The notes beneath the pieces are model-generated. The model searched no databases. It was not told where the DNA came from and saw only the letters and a list, made by a program, of their open reading frames with translations. The position numbers were made by a program, and so were the translations under genes. A stretch of DNA of 64,000 nt from Candidatus Krumholzibacteriota bacterium (GTDB lineage: Bacteria > Krumholzibacteriota > Krumholzibacteriia > Krumholzibacteriales > Krumholzibacteriaceae): assembly GCA_016933255.1 (NCBI GenBank), contig JAFGBF010000022.1, forward strand, positions 115,470 through 179,469, written 5' to 3'. Of this stretch, positions 25,533 to 33,479 are shown piece by piece; the first letter of the stretch is position 1; each line of letters starts with the position of its first letter.

Positions 25533-27260
25533 TTACGACGATTTGTCAATTGCTGAGTATTCTGATTCGTCCATTTGACTGAATATGGAGGGGAGCGTGA
25601 TAAGAAAAGATGTTTTTCGTCCCTTTACGCTCGAAACGGCGATACTTCCGCCATGATCCTTGATGATTCTCTGCGCGAAAGCGAGGCCCAGTCCCGATCC
25701 CTTTTCCTTGGTCGTAAAAAACGGGGTAAAGATCCTAACGATCTGATCCTGACCGATTCCAGCACCGTCATCCGAGATCTCAATATATACATTTTTCCGG
25801 TCTTCCGAATACCATGTCCTCACCCATATGGAACCTTCCTCACCGACAGCCTCCAGGGAATTCTGGAATATATTGAGAAAGACCTCGTGGATCTTCACAT
25901 GGTCTACCGGAGAAAATGGAATATCAGGAATGAAACTCTTGAAAAGCCTGACCTTTTTCTCCTCAAACTCCATCTCCAGAAGATTGCAGTTATCCTCAAG
26001 TATCTGGTTTATATCTCCATTTTCAAGATTAAGCTTGATCACACTCGAACTGAGGCCTTCAAGATAGGTCTCGAGACGCTGGGTCTCATTCAGTATTATC
26101 TCGAGTTTAGCCCTTTCGTTATCGTCAAACCCGCCTGTTTTCAGAAGATTTCTCGTAAATCCGCCTATCGAGACGAGAGGATTCTTGATCTCATGGATGA
26201 CCGAAGAAGTCATCTCCCCTGAGATCGCCAGACGTTCCGCCTTCATCATCCTTTCATCATTTGCCTTCAATTTCCTGTACGCAGACTTGAGGCTTTCCAC
26301 GTTTATCTTAAGAGATTCCTTTAACTGAGCTGCTTTAAGCGATGATGTTGCGTGACTTACAATCAACTCCAAAAGATGTGCATCCTCCGCTGTCACTACC
26401 TTTCCGGTAAACTTGTTGTCGACGATCACAAGCCCCAGCTTGTCTTTTGCAGTAGCGATAGGACAGACGCAAAAATCCTCAAGCCCCAGCGCTTCGGCGA
26501 TAGCACGATCGTTTTCTGTCAATAGATCGGATTTCTTTACGAATCTGATCTCATCGATACCTCTTGATATGATCCCGCTTTCTTCTTCGGTTGGAATACT
26601 GAGAGCGCTCGTCATCTTGGTCAGTACACTATTTTTCAGGTAGTGAAGTTTTTTCCCTTTCGCAACCAGTTTCTCTATAGAACCCTTTGTATCCTTATCG
26701 AGGATCTTCCAAATATTAACGGCCTCTTCGGAAGTAGAAGGCCCCAGAGCGTATTTCCCCCTGACAATATCGTATTCATTCCCGCGCAGGAAAATAAAAG
26801 CCCTGTTAAACCCCAGCCCCTCTCTCGCCGTTATGACCGTAAGGATGGCCAGGATTATGTCTTCCTCTTTGTCAAGGTGTGCGACTATCTTGCTGACTTC
26901 ACTCAACAGATTCATCAGCTTGCTCCGCCGGATGACTTCCATGTAGAGTTCTTCGACCTTACTTGAATATTTTGATGATCTTATAAGAGCATCTTCCAGC
27001 GTCTCAAGGAGAGTGATGTCAGCCCATCTTCTGCCTTTCATCCGTTCTTTGAGCTGAATAAAGAACTCGCACTTGAAGCAGCACTGGATGAGTTTTTCTT
27101 CAATCCGTCCAAACGCCTTTTCCCGGCACCTGTGCCCCGTGACCTCCCAGCAGGGACTTCCGGTCTTGCCATAAGAAGGGCAGTCCTTTCTGTCGCACGA
27201 AAGGTACTCCCAACACCTGTTTATCCTGTCTTCTGGAATATTTGTATTATTGTTATCCAT
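25533..27260 (-). CDS. orphan sensor histidine kinase with cysteine-rich N-terminus and GAF domain
   Basis: A 575-residue soluble sensor kinase with no predicted membrane segment. Residues 15-70 are a Cys-rich module (CWEYLSC, CPSYGKTGSPCWE, HRC, CCFKCEFF) like the two-CW domain, a probable metal or redox site. A GAF-like domain spans about 130-310. A HisKA helix carries the phosphorylated His356 in VIHEIKNPL. The HATPase domain shows NIFQNSLEAVG, DDGAGIG, FTPFFTTKEKGSGLGL. No response regulator gene is adjacent. It is 81 nt upstream of cobO on the same strand, so it could be co-transcribed with the B12/mutase operon. The start ATG lacks a clear SD. Confidence 0.9.
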   Translation of the reverse strand: MDNNNTNIPEDRINRCWEYLSCDRKDCPSYGKTGSPCWEVTGHRCREKAFGRIEEKLIQCCFKCEFFIQLKERMKGRRWADITLLETLEDALIRSSKYSSKVEELYMEVIRRSKLMNLLSEVSKIVAHLDKEEDIILAILTVITAREGLGFNRAFIFLRGNEYDIVRGKYALGPSTSEEAVNIWKILDKDTKGSIEKLVAKGKKLHYLKNSVLTKMTSALSIPTEEESGIISRGIDEIRFVKKSDLLTENDRAIAEALGLEDFCVCPIATAKDKLGLVIVDNKFTGKVVTAEDAHLLELIVSHATSSLKAAQLKESLKINVESLKSAYRKLKANDERMMKAERLAISGEMTSSVIHEIKNPLVSIGGFTRNLLKTGGFDDNERAKLEIILNETQRLETYLEGLSSSVIKLNLENGDINQILEDNCNLLEMEFEEKKVRLFKSFIPDIPFSPVDHVKIHEVFLNIFQNSLEAVGEEGSIWVRTWYSEDRKNVYIEISDDGAGIGQDQIVRIFTPFFTTKEKGSGLGLAFAQRIIKDHGGSIAVSSVKGRKTSFLITLPSIFSQMDESEYSAIDKSS

Positions 27261-27348
27261 GGCGGATAAACGCTATCATAAAGGCAATAAAAGAGTAAAG
27301 AAAAAAGGCGGCGGATCAATTTCACTAATTAATTATAATTCTCAGCAG

Positions 27349-28014
27349 TTATTCAGAATTAACTTCACCATCCTGCTCGAAATACTTTCTTTTTATGCTT
27401 CCCCACGAATCATCTCCTGCTGCAGTGGTACATCCGTTTGAGAAGCCTGGAGTCGGGGCACACCCATTCCCGGCCGGGTCACAATTCAAGGGACATGGAT
27501 TAAAAGCATCAAACAGTTCCCATTTCCCAGGCTCCATTATACTGCGCCCCAGAGACCTGTCGTCTTCGGCAGTCTTGTCGCTGAAAAGGACATCCTCCAG
27601 CAGTACGGTGTCACCCCCTTCGACTTTATATAGCGAGACCTGATCACCTGTATTGTTCAGGCTGAGCCCGTAGACAGGCTGTCCGTTTGACTCTTCCCAG
27701 GCCCTTGAATCGCTGCCGTACACGACGAGCGTGGCACCCGGCATCAGTGTTCCTGCAAATCCGAACCTCCAGACCGGCTCACTCTCTCCGTCACTTAACA
27801 GGTAATCTGAAAGATCGACAATCGAAGGACCCGTGTTCAGGATCTCTATCCATTCGTCGTCCCTGTAATTATACTCACCATCTCCGTCCCAGTCCCGCGC
27901 AGGATCGGCCATGATCTCGTTGATCAGAACATCCGCCCCCGCAGTCGCTGCGGCAGCAAGCAAGACGATGATCAAAAATGTCACGTGAATCAAGAAACGG
28001 AATACTTTCCTCAT
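27349..28014 (-). CDS. secreted lamin-tail-domain (LTD) protein
   Basis: A 221-residue exported protein with a signal peptide (FLIIVLLAAAATAGA) and one lamin-tail domain. The domain begins VLINEIMADP and has DEWIEILNTG, then WRFGFAGTLMPGATLVVYG, the usual Ig-like fold markers. An acidic loop DWDGDGEYNYRDD resembles a calcium-binding insertion. The C-terminus is Cys-rich (CPLNCDPAGNGC, then GFSNGC) and may form disulfides. The start chosen is the second close ATG (28014), 6 nt after GGGAGG. Such domains are common in surface proteins of FCB-group bacteria, often with nucleases or adhesion modules; here none is fused. Function unknown. Confidence 0.82.
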   Translation of the reverse strand: MRKVFRFLIHVTFLIIVLLAAAATAGADVLINEIMADPARDWDGDGEYNYRDDEWIEILNTGPSIVDLSDYLLSDGESEPVWRFGFAGTLMPGATLVVYGSDSRAWEESNGQPVYGLSLNNTGDQVSLYKVEGGDTVLLEDVLFSDKTAEDDRSLGRSIMEPGKWELFDAFNPCPLNCDPAGNGCAPTPGFSNGCTTAAGDDSWGSIKRKYFEQDGEVNSE

Positions 28015-28241
28015 CTTCATCCTCCCTACATCACACCCGGAAAACATCCACTGTCACCGGAAGATCCAGATCCGCCACCTCAGGATCCAGTCGACCCCCG
28101 GATTGTAGCATCACTGATCCATATTTTCCAGAGATATTTTATAGCAGGAATAAGACCCGCATATTCAGGGGATCGATCAGGAGCTTTCGAAATGATGAGT
28201 ATGAAAGGTTGTAGATTCGGGTAGACGATTTTCATACAAGA

Positions 28242-28274
28242 TTGGAAAAGCCCGCGTGGTGCGGGCCTTTCCAA
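28242..28274 (-). terminator. rho-independent terminator downstream of the 28296-28661 gene
   Basis: A perfect inverted repeat with one mismatch: TTGGAAA(A)GCCCGC, loop GTGGT, GCGGGC(C)TTTCCAA. On the minus strand the GC-rich stem is followed by TTTTCC. The AT-rich outer arms make it potentially bidirectional. It is the only strong structure in the 281-nt gap between 28014 and 28296; the rest (28015-28241) shows nothing I can identify. Confidence 0.85.
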
Positions 28275-28295
28275 TTATTAGACCGTATATGATAT

Positions 28296-28661
28296 CTACC
28301 TGTTACTGTCTTTTTGCTCGAAATAGGCGGCCACCAGCAGTCCGGCCCCAAGCCCCCCAGGCATGAAACCCCACATGCCGTGGCGAAACCCGACTTCAGG
28401 GATCAAGCCTATCATCAGCGCCAGGCTTATAAAGGAGAAGACCATCCCCCACGCGCGCATCGTCAGATAAGCTGGGCGTTTTTTCTTAACAATATCTTTC
28501 GGCAGCTCTATGCCCTTTTCCATAGAAAGAATCCGTTCCCTGTGCTTGAGTTCTTTCTGATTTCCGTTCACTATCATCGCGGTGATCGCAATAGCGACTC
28601 CGCAGACAAGAAACATTACCGGGACTGCAATGCCTACTACCGCCGGACTCAATTCAAACAT
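28296..28661 (-). CDS. small membrane protein, DUF6249-like
   Basis: A 121-residue protein with an N-terminal transmembrane helix (VVGIAVPVMFLVCGVAIAITAMIV), a basic cytoplasmic segment around 30-60 (KELKHRERILSMEKGIELP), and two more hydrophobic segments near 70-90 and 95-112, the latter Gly-rich. The arrangement and the ERILSMEKGIELP motif resemble small membrane proteins often encoded next to ECF sigma/anti-sigma pairs. The start ATG at 28661 has AAGGAG 7 nt upstream. It diverges from the sigma factor gene at 28865 and has its own candidate ECF-type promoter. Function unknown. Confidence 0.8.
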   Translation of the reverse strand: MFELSPAVVGIAVPVMFLVCGVAIAITAMIVNGNQKELKHRERILSMEKGIELPKDIVKKKRPAYLTMRAWGMVFSFISLALMIGLIPEVGFRHGMWGFMPGGLGAGLLVAAYFEQKDSNR

Positions 28662-28724
28662 CTTTCGCTCCTTTCGTCTCACTACGGTTAATTCTTCATC
28701 TCCAATCGGCTTCCTGACCGGTTA

Positions 28725-28751
28725 GACAGATCGGCAGGCTATTTGTTTCAA
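28725..28751 (-). promoter_or_regulatory. candidate ECF-sigma promoter for the small membrane protein
   Basis: Minus strand TTGAAAC (28745-28751), 15 nt, CTGTC (28725-28729), about 64 nt before the ATG at 28661. The same two words at nearly the same spacing lie upstream of the sigma factor gene on the other strand. Assignment to this sigma factor is inference. Confidence 0.42.
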
Positions 28752-28813
28752 GATTATCGAATATTTTTTATTTTTATGTCATTTACACGACTCGGGCGAA
28801 TACCTTAAGATTT

Positions 28814-28841
28814 TTGAAACTTCCAGCCGGCTGAAACTGTC
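28814..28841 (+). promoter_or_regulatory. candidate autoregulated ECF promoter of the sigma/anti-sigma operon
   Basis: TTGAAAC (28814-28820), 16 nt, CTGTC (28837-28841). This resembles the GGAAC...GTC pattern of ECF promoters. Initiation would fall just before the GGAGG that serves the TTG start at 28865, arguing against the ATG at 28850 as the true start. Confidence 0.45.
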
Positions 28842-28864
28842 ATACTGTTATGGAGGACCGGATA

Positions 28865-29410
28865 TTGAAAGGTGACCAAGAAAATGTACTGGTCGAAAAA
28901 TCTCTTAATAGAAGTGAAAAAGCTTTTAGAAGGATCATTGAGGACAATACCGCGGTCGTATTCTCGGCCGTCAGATCCGTCCTCGGAAACACTGAAGAGA
29001 TCGAAGACCTTGTCCAGGAAATATTCGTCAAGATATTCCGGGGCCTCTCCGGATTCAAAGGCGGCTCAAGATTGTCGACCTGGATATACAGGATCGCCAG
29101 GAACGAGGCCATCAATTCCATGGCTAAAAAAAGAGCTGAGACTGTTCCTATCGAGGACGTTGATCTCTCCGGTCCGCATACTGACTGGCCTGACAGGGTA
29201 TTTTCCCGGCGGCAGAAAAACCGGCATATACGGGAACTTGTATCTAAACTTGATGAGAAATACAGAGTGGTGATAGAATTGAGATACCTCGCCGAAAGAT
29301 CTTATTCCGAAATCTCAGAGATCATGGAGATTCCGGTAGGATCTGTAAAGACATATATTCACAGGGCACGGAAAGAACTAAAGGATATGATGTCGTCTTC
29401 CGACATCTGA
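28865..29410 (+). CDS. RNA polymerase ECF sigma factor
   Basis: A 181-residue extracytoplasmic-function sigma factor. Region 2 shows DLVQEIFVKIFRGLSGF and STWIYRIARNEAIN (core binding and -10 recognition). Region 4 shows the helix-turn-helix RSYSEISEIMEIPVGSVKTYIHRARKEL. Region 3 is absent, as expected. I place the start at TTG 28865 with GGAGG 8 nt upstream; an in-frame ATG at 28850 has no SD. The anti-sigma gene follows after 10 nt, so the two are co-transcribed. Probable targets include its own promoter and the divergent small membrane protein gene. Confidence 0.94.
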   Translation: MKGDQENVLVEKSLNRSEKAFRRIIEDNTAVVFSAVRSVLGNTEEIEDLVQEIFVKIFRGLSGFKGGSRLSTWIYRIARNEAINSMAKKRAETVPIEDVDLSGPHTDWPDRVFSRRQKNRHIRELVSKLDEKYRVVIELRYLAERSYSEISEIMEIPVGSVKTYIHRARKELKDMMSSSDI

Positions 29411-29420
29411 GGCAGAAGAG

Positions 29421-30023
29421 GTGATAAGATTGCATGATTGTGAAAAATATGAAAAGGCCCTGCTGCTTTATCTAGACGGAGACCTGAATGAATCGGAGAT
29501 CAAAGATCTGGAAGGACACATTGAAAACTGTCTTTCCTGTTCTAAAGCTCTGGATCAATATCTCGAACTTGAAAAGTCGCTTGCCGGGCTTGCCGGCGGC
29601 CTTCCAGAACCTGCCCGCCTTGCAGATGCAGTGATCGAACGCCTGAATCTGAAGAAGAGGAGATTCGAAATATCCTCGATCTTCCGGTTCCGCATCCTGG
29701 CACCGGCCATGGCTGCTGTACTTACGGCTGCAGCATTCATCTTTCACGGTGAAATCGGAACCATACAGAGTCTGTTTTCTTCAAAATACACTTCGCTGAT
29801 GGAAGACCTGCTCAGTAAAGGTTCGGCTTCGGCAGCGGAGACCCTTTCCATTTCCCTTGCCGGGTATTGCAACACGATGACAGATCTTGCCGAGTCTCTC
29901 GGTTCCCTTTTCCTGAAAACCGGCAATATAGACCGCTGGACGGTGATCTCGATATCGACAAGCATGACTCTGCTGATATTGCTATGGGTCACGCACTTGA
30001 CGAGGAGGATCCTTGAGGATTGA
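29421..30023 (+). CDS. anti-sigma factor with zinc-finger (ZAS/zf-HC2) and two membrane segments
   Basis: A 200-residue partner of the ECF sigma factor. The N-terminal anti-sigma domain has the ZAS motif His33-x3-Cys37-x2-Cys40 (GHIENCLSC) plus Cys7, so zinc binding and possible redox sensing are expected. A basic segment (LNLKKRR) precedes a first transmembrane helix at about 93-110. A second hydrophobic helix lies near 175-193, leaving about 65 residues between the two, presumably periplasmic, as a potential sensor loop. The start is GTG 29421; a TTG three codons later with GAGGTG is equally possible. It converges on gatB with a 17-nt gap. Confidence 0.9.
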   Translation: MIRLHDCEKYEKALLLYLDGDLNESEIKDLEGHIENCLSCSKALDQYLELEKSLAGLAGGLPEPARLADAVIERLNLKKRRFEISSIFRFRILAPAMAAVLTAAAFIFHGEIGTIQSLFSSKYTSLMEDLLSKGSASAAETLSISLAGYCNTMTDLAESLGSLFLKTGNIDRWTVISISTSMTLLILLWVTHLTRRILED

Positions 30024-30040
30024 TATCTTAACGGATCAAA

Positions 30041-31483
30041 TCAGTCGCGCCGATGTAATCTAAGCTTGAACAATTCGTTCAGTATCCCGGGATTTGCTTT
30101 TCCTCTGCTCATCTTCATCGCTTCACCAATAAAGAAGCCGAGAAGCTGCAGATTGCCATCCTGATATCTGACTACCTCCTCCTTATGGCCGGCAATCACT
30201 TCGTCCACCATTTTCCCGAGTTCTTCACTTGAACTTATCTGTTCCAGCCCCATTCTTTTTACGATATCACAGGCTGCCTCTCCCGAGGAAAGCATCTCGC
30301 TGAAGACCGCTCCAGCAGCCTGAAGATTAATAACGCCTTCTTTGACCAGAATCAGCAGCTCACCTGTCATCCGGGGGGAAAGAGAAAATTCCGCTATCGT
30401 GATTCCCGTATCTTTCAACTGGCCGAGGATCTCCCGCATAACCCATTTGCAGCTGGACTCAGGGTCGGAAGTCTCGGTCACCAGCGACTCAAAATAGTCG
30501 GCCAGCTCCTTTTCCACCGTAAGGACTCCGGCATCGTACTCGGATAGCCCGTATTCATCGATAAACCTCTGTTTTTTGACACCGGGAAGTTCAGGCATAT
30601 CCGCCGCGGCTTCGGCAACAAATCGATCATCGACTATCAGCGGAGGAAGATCAGGTTCGGGAAAATATCTATAGTCATGTGCCTCTTCTTTTCCCCGCAT
30701 GGCAACAAGCTTTTTTTCACCCTCATCCCACAACTGAGTCACCTGTGTTATTGGTTTCCCCGCATCGAGCAGGCTGGACTGCCTTTCTATCTCAAATTCT
30801 ATCCCTGATCTTACAGCTTTGAAGGAATTCAGGTTCTTTATCTCAGTCCGGGTTCCGAGCTCTCGAGCTCCCCGGAGCATCAAAGAGATGTTCACATCGC
30901 ACCTCAGCGAGCCCTTCTCAAGATCTCCATCGCATATTCCCAGATACCGCACATACTGCCTCAGGCTGCGCAGAAATGCCGCGGCTTCTGCAGCCGAACC
31001 GATATCCGGGGCTGTCACTATCTCGACAAGTGGTACGCCGGAACGATTGAAATCAATATTGCTGATATCCCCTTTCTCATGCAGCAGCTTACCGGCGTCA
31101 TCCTCGAGATGGATCCTTTCTATCCCTATTCTTCTTTTATTGTTGTCAGCCTCTATATCTATCGAACCGTTTTCGCATAATGGGCGGTCATACATCGATA
31201 TCTGATAATTTTTCGGGCAATCGGGATAAAAATAGTTTTTTCTGGCAAAGATACTTGCAAATGATATTTCACAGTCCAGAGCAAGACCGAGCCGGATACA
31301 TTTAAGCACAGCTTCTCTGTTAAGCACGGGAAGAGCTCCGGGAAGCCCCAGGCAGACCGGGCATGTTCTGGTATTCGGTTCACCCCCGTATTCAGATCTG
31401 CATGCGCAGAATATTTTTGTGCTCGTATTAAGCTGAGCGTGGACTTCCAGCCCGATCACGGCCTTGTATTTTTCTGCCGGCAT
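30041..31483 (-). CDS. gatB: Asp-tRNA(Asn)/Glu-tRNA(Gln) amidotransferase subunit B
   Basis: A 480-residue subunit that binds the misacylated tRNA and activates its carboxylate with ATP before amidation. The family signature GLEVHAQLNT is at the N-terminus, with the zinc-site CACRSEYGGEPNTRTCPVCLGLPG, the cradle domain (DRPLCENGSIDIE, RIHLEDDAGKLLH, DFNRSGVPLVEIV), and the C-terminal YqeY-like tail (KANPGILNELFKLRL). Last gene of gatC-gatA-gatB, 13 nt after gatA. Its presence suggests the organism makes Gln-tRNA and/or Asn-tRNA by the indirect route. Confidence 0.97.
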   Translation of the reverse strand: MPAEKYKAVIGLEVHAQLNTSTKIFCACRSEYGGEPNTRTCPVCLGLPGALPVLNREAVLKCIRLGLALDCEISFASIFARKNYFYPDCPKNYQISMYDRPLCENGSIDIEADNNKRRIGIERIHLEDDAGKLLHEKGDISNIDFNRSGVPLVEIVTAPDIGSAAEAAAFLRSLRQYVRYLGICDGDLEKGSLRCDVNISLMLRGARELGTRTEIKNLNSFKAVRSGIEFEIERQSSLLDAGKPITQVTQLWDEGEKKLVAMRGKEEAHDYRYFPEPDLPPLIVDDRFVAEAAADMPELPGVKKQRFIDEYGLSEYDAGVLTVEKELADYFESLVTETSDPESSCKWVMREILGQLKDTGITIAEFSLSPRMTGELLILVKEGVINLQAAGAVFSEMLSSGEAACDIVKRMGLEQISSSEELGKMVDEVIAGHKEEVVRYQDGNLQLLGFFIGEAMKMSRGKANPGILNELFKLRLHRRD

Positions 31484-31496
31484 GGCTACACTCCTG

Positions 31497-32957
31497 TTAC
31501 GAATCGGCGCCTGGAAGATATCTCCGGCGAAAAGAGAATGATCTTTCGAGCGTTCCTGCGGCTCTGAGCATCTTTGCCTCTTCTCCCGCCGAGGCGATGA
31601 TCTGAATACCTATCGGAAGGCCTTCTGCTGAAATGCCTGCCGGGATCGAGACCGCTGGGAGTCCGGCAATATTTACCCAGGCGGTAAAGATATCCGAGTG
31701 ATACATCGACACGGGATCATCCGACTTCTCACCGATTTTAAATGCCGTGGACGGTGTTGTCGGCATGACTATCAAATCGTATTTTTTGAACAGCTTCCTG
31801 TAACTTTCGCAGATCATGCTCTTGACTTTAAGAGCCCTTGCGTAATACGCGTCGTAATACCCTGACGACAGGACGTAAGTCCCGAGAAGGATCCTTCTTT
31901 TGACTTCCTCGCCGAACCCCTTTCCCCTCGTATTCTCATACATCTCCCGCAGTGTTGCCCCTTCTATTCTGTTTCCGTATCTTACACCGTCATAGCGCGC
32001 CAGGTTGGAAGATGCCTCGGCCGTCGCTAGGATATAATAACAGGCGATCGACATCTCCATACCGGGCAATCCGGCTGCCTCGACTGTAGCCCCTTCTCTC
32101 TGCAGAACAGCGGCCGCCTCTTCCTGGAACTCGATTATCGGCTGTTCGACCTGCCATCCGGCGATCCCTGCTGGAACGGCGACCTTCAGACCCTCGACAC
32201 CCTCTTCAATTCCCTGGACAAGGCCGGGGGCGGGGCTTTCCAGCGTAGTGGAATCCTTTGGATCGTGTCCGGACAAGACTTCCATAACGACAGCGCAGTC
32301 ATTGATATCCCGCGTCAAAGGCCCTATCTGATCAAGTGAACTCGCGAAGGCGACAAGACCGTATCTAGATACCCTTCCATACGTCCCTTTCATGCCGGTA
32401 ATACCACAAAAAGCCGCCGGCTGCCTGATCGATCCTCCTGTATCAGATCCCAGAGCGACAGGCACCATTCCTGAAGCTACAGCTGCCGCAGATCCGCCGC
32501 TTGAACCGCCTGGTGTGCATTCTTCATCCCATGGATTCCTAGTCACCTGAAAAGCTGAATTCTCCGTCGAGGATCCCATCGCAAATTCATCCAGATTTGT
32601 CTTTCCGACGATTACAGCGCCTGCTTCGATAAGTTTATGCACTACAGTGGCATCATAGGGGGATGTATACTGGCTCAACAGGGCCGAACCGCATGTCAGC
32701 AGACGGTCTTTGACCGAGATGTTATCCTTCAGGGCTACAGGCACACCGTAAAGGGGCATGCCTTCCGGATCCATTTCTTCCAGTTCACCGGCGCGCATGA
32801 CCGCTGATTCGTGGAAGACCTCCAAAAATGCTCTTACAAGCGGGTCTTTCAGGTCGATCTCCTGAAGATACGCCTTTACCACCTCGACAGGGCCTATCTC
32901 CCTTTTTTTATATAATCGCTGAAGCTCGCTTATGCTGTAGTCAGTCAGAGCAGACAT
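31497..32957 (-). CDS. gatA: Asp-tRNA(Asn)/Glu-tRNA(Gln) amidotransferase subunit A
   Basis: A 486-residue amidase that releases ammonia from glutamine for transfer to the tRNA-bound amino acid. The Ser-cisSer-Lys triad is intact: Lys77 (ALKDNI), Ser152 ([10 protein letters not shown]) and Ser176 ([10 protein letters not shown]), positions almost identical to those of S. aureus GatA. It lies 9 nt after gatC and 13 nt before gatB. Confidence 0.97.
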   Translation of the reverse strand: MSALTDYSISELQRLYKKREIGPVEVVKAYLQEIDLKDPLVRAFLEVFHESAVMRAGELEEMDPEGMPLYGVPVALKDNISVKDRLLTCGSALLSQYTSPYDATVVHKLIEAGAVIVGKTNLDEFAMGSSTENSAFQVTRNPWDEECTPGGSSGGSAAAVASGMVPVALGSDTGGSIRQPAAFCGITGMKGTYGRVSRYGLVAFASSLDQIGPLTRDINDCAVVMEVLSGHDPKDSTTLESPAPGLVQGIEEGVEGLKVAVPAGIAGWQVEQPIIEFQEEAAAVLQREGATVEAAGLPGMEMSIACYYILATAEASSNLARYDGVRYGNRIEGATLREMYENTRGKGFGEEVKRRILLGTYVLSSGYYDAYYARALKVKSMICESYRKLFKKYDLIVMPTTPSTAFKIGEKSDDPVSMYHSDIFTAWVNIAGLPAVSIPAGISAEGLPIGIQIIASAGEEAKMLRAAGTLERSFSFRRRYLPGADS

Positions 32958-32966
32958 ATCTTTCTT

Positions 32967-33296
32967 TCACTCGTTTTCATTATCGATCACCGGCGGCACA
33001 CTGAAGAACCTTCCATTATTTCCGGGGGCCTCCTCCAGAACGGTCTTCCTGCTGAGGCTATCCTCCGGTTCATCGGCCCGCAGCCTGCTACTCCCGCGTT
33101 GCATCTCTGCCGTGTCCTTGTGCTTCGAAATATCGACCTTCTTAAGTTCCGCGACAAACCCGATGACCGCATCGAGCTGGAATCTGAATTTTTCCCTGAG
33201 ATCCCGATCAAGCCGTATTCTGGCCAGATCTTTCAGATGTTCGAGTTCTTTTTCAGAAAGGCTCACTATCTCCCCGCTTCCGTCTCTTTTCTGCAT
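32967..33296 (-). CDS. gatC: Asp-tRNA(Asn)/Glu-tRNA(Gln) amidotransferase subunit C
   Basis: A 109-residue clamp that stabilises the GatA-GatB complex. The N-terminal helices carry LSEKELEHLKDLARIRLD and FRFQLDAVIGFVAEL, and the C-terminus has LRADEP and FFSVPPVI, all typical of GatC. First gene of gatCAB. Confidence 0.95.
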   Translation of the reverse strand: MQKRDGSGEIVSLSEKELEHLKDLARIRLDRDLREKFRFQLDAVIGFVAELKKVDISKHKDTAEMQRGSSRLRADEPEDSLSRKTVLEEAPGNNGRFFSVPPVIDNENE

Positions 33297-33317
33297 ATAA
33301 GCTTTCCGACCCCTCTG

Positions 33318-33347
33318 AAGCTAGCAAGTTTGACCTCTATATGTCAA
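33318..33347 (-). promoter_or_regulatory. candidate promoter of gatCAB
   Basis: Minus strand TTGACA (33342-33347), 18 nt, TAGCTT (33318-33323), about 20 nt before the gatC start. Perfect -35 but a weak -10. Confidence 0.4.
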
Positions 33348-33479
33348 CTCCACAGGTCCATTCTGTCTCCCCGTTGAATATTATTATTCCACAGTTGTAT
33401 GAATATTGAGTATTATCGTACCATTGACAGATATCCAGATCCTTGCAGATGAGGATATTCACAGAACAGAGGAGAAATA

